Part shown: piece by piece, positions 63,026 to 64,000 of the stretch
Layout of the letters: the number at the start of each line of letters is the position of its first letter
Position numbering within the stretch: the first letter of the stretch is position 1
Origin: Paraburkholderia tuberum STM678
GTDB lineage: Bacteria; Pseudomonadota; Gammaproteobacteria; Burkholderiales; Burkholderiaceae
Reading direction: 5' to 3'
Assembly (NCBI RefSeq): GCF_902833905.1
Contig: NZ_CADFGP010000008.1
Location: 125,608 to 189,607, forward strand
Length of the DNA stretch: 64,000 bases
Position numbers and translations under genes: made by a program
The notes under the pieces: generated by a model
The model's input: only the letters and a program-made list of their open reading frames with translations
Databases searched by the model: none
What the model was told of the DNA's origin: nothing

Positions 63026-63462
63026 TACGCTGCCTCCTGCGATTCCAGTCCCATCTTGGTCGCGCGCATCGGCTCCCACCGAGCGAACGCCATGTTCCAC
63101 AGTGACCGCTTGTGATCGCGAAGAAAGCGTTTGCCCTGGTCATATTCGTAGTGGCACGTAGGGCAGGCCGGCACAGTGAAATAGTCGGCAGTCTTCAGGC
63201 CCATGCCCTTCCCTTCGTTGCGGTGCGCCGGTGCGCTCTTCCTCGGGTCGCTCGTGCACACGCCCGGAATCCGCAGGTAGCACGGCTCGTCGCGGCACGC
63301 GTCGCGCATCCGCTTATCGTCGCCAGACTTCGGCTTGCGTGGCTTGCGCTTGATCGCCACCTTGCGCATCAGCGTTTGCGTAGTGCGGTCGAGTTGCGCC
63401 TTGAACACACCCGGCACTTTGCGCTTGAAGCCGGTACGCGCGAGCGGCGTGGTGCGCTTCAT
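63025..63462 (-). CDS. DUF1364-family (HNH-like zinc) protein
   Basis: A 145-residue protein. The C-terminal half has CRDEPCYLRIPGVCTSDPRK, then SAPAHRNEGKGMGLKTADYF and PACPTCHYEYDQGKRFLR, matching DUF1364 proteins related to NinG/HNH-type folds with CxxxxxP and CxxCH metal ligands. Found in lambdoid Nin regions; probably recombination or DNA processing. Basic N-terminus may bind DNA. Confidence 0.8.
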   Translation of the reverse strand: MKRTTPLARTGFKRKVPGVFKAQLDRTTQTLMRKVAIKRKPRKPKSGDDKRMRDACRDEPCYLRIPGVCTSDPRKSAPAHRNEGKGMGLKTADYFTVPACPTCHYEYDQGKRFLRDHKRSLWNMAFARWEPMRATKMGLESQEAA

Positions 63463-64000
63463 GGCTGCACAGCCTCCGCGCGCACCATCGCACCGAACGC
63501 AGCAATCACAACAGGATCAGCGCGCGGCCACCAGCGGGCCGGCGCTCGATACGCAGCGTCGAGCAGCCGATCCAGCTCCTCTTCGGTTTTCGCTTCTGCC
63601 ATCGCGCGCCGCCGCGCTTCTCCACGCGGCTCGGGCCGCGCGCGGGTCAATTTCGGCTTGCCTGCCGGTGTCGGCCCAAACTGGTAGTAGGCCGCTTTGT
63701 AAGGACCGTATTCGCCGGTCAGATGCACCTTGTCCAGCGCTATCAGGCTCACGAGCAGATCGCGAACAGTTTTTCTGTCCAGATTGACGGCCTTCGAAAC
63801 TTCCGAGCCGGTTCGAGCCACCTTGTCTTTCATGAGTTGGACAATCCGCTCGCGGCTCGCGGCATGTGTGCGCTGTTTCTTCGGCAATCCGATGCTTCGC
63901 CCATACGCGCGAGCGCAATCGACCGAACGTCCCGGCAGCAGGTGGATATGGCTATCCAACGGCTTCGGCGATTTCCAGATGCGCTTCAGCGTGCGCTTTT
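63459..64000 (-). CDS. phage winged-helix protein, possibly continuing past the window
   Basis: From position 63959 (TTG) the frame encodes 166 residues, but it stays open to the window edge (KRTLKRIWKSPKPLDSHIHL), so the start is uncertain. The section IVQLMKDKVARTGSEVSKAV then LDRKTVRDLLVSLIALDKV is a winged-helix motif. The C-terminus is basic and alanine-rich. Possibly a DNA-binding regulator in the early region. The end overlaps the DUF1364 gene by four bases. Confidence 0.6.
   Translation of the reverse strand, partial: KRTLKRIWKSPKPLDSHIHLLPGRSVDCARAYGRSIGLPKKQRTHAASRERIVQLMKDKVARTGSEVSKAVNLDRKTVRDLLVSLIALDKVHLTGEYGPYKAAYYQFGPTPAGKPKLTRARPEPRGEARRRAMAEAKTEEELDRLLDAAYRAPARWWPRADPVVIAAFGAMVRAEAVQP

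Larger units (their letters stand above)
33125..64000 (-). mobile_element. selC-integrated prophage (extends past the window)
   Basis: From the selC 3' fragment to the right edge the genes form a complete late region on the minus strand: DNA packaging, head, contractile tail, baseplate, fibres and lysis, with Nin-like genes entering at the right end. The prophage integrase and the intact selC are expected beyond the right edge. Cargo at the attachment end includes a HEPN-domain gene and an acyltransferase remnant. Confidence 0.85.

Overview
The window looks like a GC-rich betaproteobacterial chromosome of the Burkholderia/Paraburkholderia type. This is inferred from codon usage, from the transposase and integrase families, from an alginate-lyase-like/beta-helix exoenzyme pair, and from a prophage whose genes resemble Burkholderia phages. 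I could not run searches, so the genus is an inference.

Layout. 0-5.2 kb: a plus-strand catabolic cluster (carboxymuconolactone-decarboxylase-like protein, PhyH-type dioxygenase, NmrA-like NAD(P)-binding protein, alpha/beta hydrolase, acyl-CoA ligase) ending against a broken enoyl-CoA hydratase. 5.8-9.0 kb: a membrane-bound PAS-GGDEF-EAL protein. 9.5-18.9 kb: a pile-up of mobile DNA: an IS91-type element with its own tyrosine recombinase and terminal inverted repeats, a recombinase remnant bounded by 38-bp inverted repeats, a group II intron whose reverse transcriptase is split by a large-serine-recombinase element, and an IS5-type remnant. 19-26 kb: two secreted polysaccharide-active proteins separated by an IS110 element, two terminators and dispersed repeats. 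26.3-32.3 kb: a degraded zone with integrase fragments, small zinc-ribbon-like genes, a broken AraC regulator, a SAM methyltransferase and an aldo/keto reductase.

33.1 kb to the end: a prophage integrated at the selenocysteine tRNA gene (selC). The 3' part of selC lies at 33.13-33.19 kb, and a truncated integrase of a second, tandem element sits beside it. Prophage genes run on the minus strand. From right to left these are: regulatory/Nin-like genes (61.7-64 kb), terminase, portal, S49 protease with nested scaffold, decoration and capsid proteins (lambda-like head), then sheath, tube, frameshifted chaperones, tape measure, baseplate and fibres (Mu-like contractile tail), then endolysin, holin and Rz/Rz1. 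At the attachment end lies a plus-strand, visibly lower-GC gene whose C-terminus carries an Apea-like HEPN motif. It is a strong candidate for an anti-phage cargo gene and sits near a degenerate LexA-type site.

The most unusual points are the HEPN cargo gene, the recombinase element inserted exactly in the RT catalytic motif of the intron (precise excision would restore the gene), the inverted repeats on the IS91-type element, the 38-bp inverted repeats with internal 13-bp direct repeats, and the hybrid lambda-head/Mu-tail prophage.
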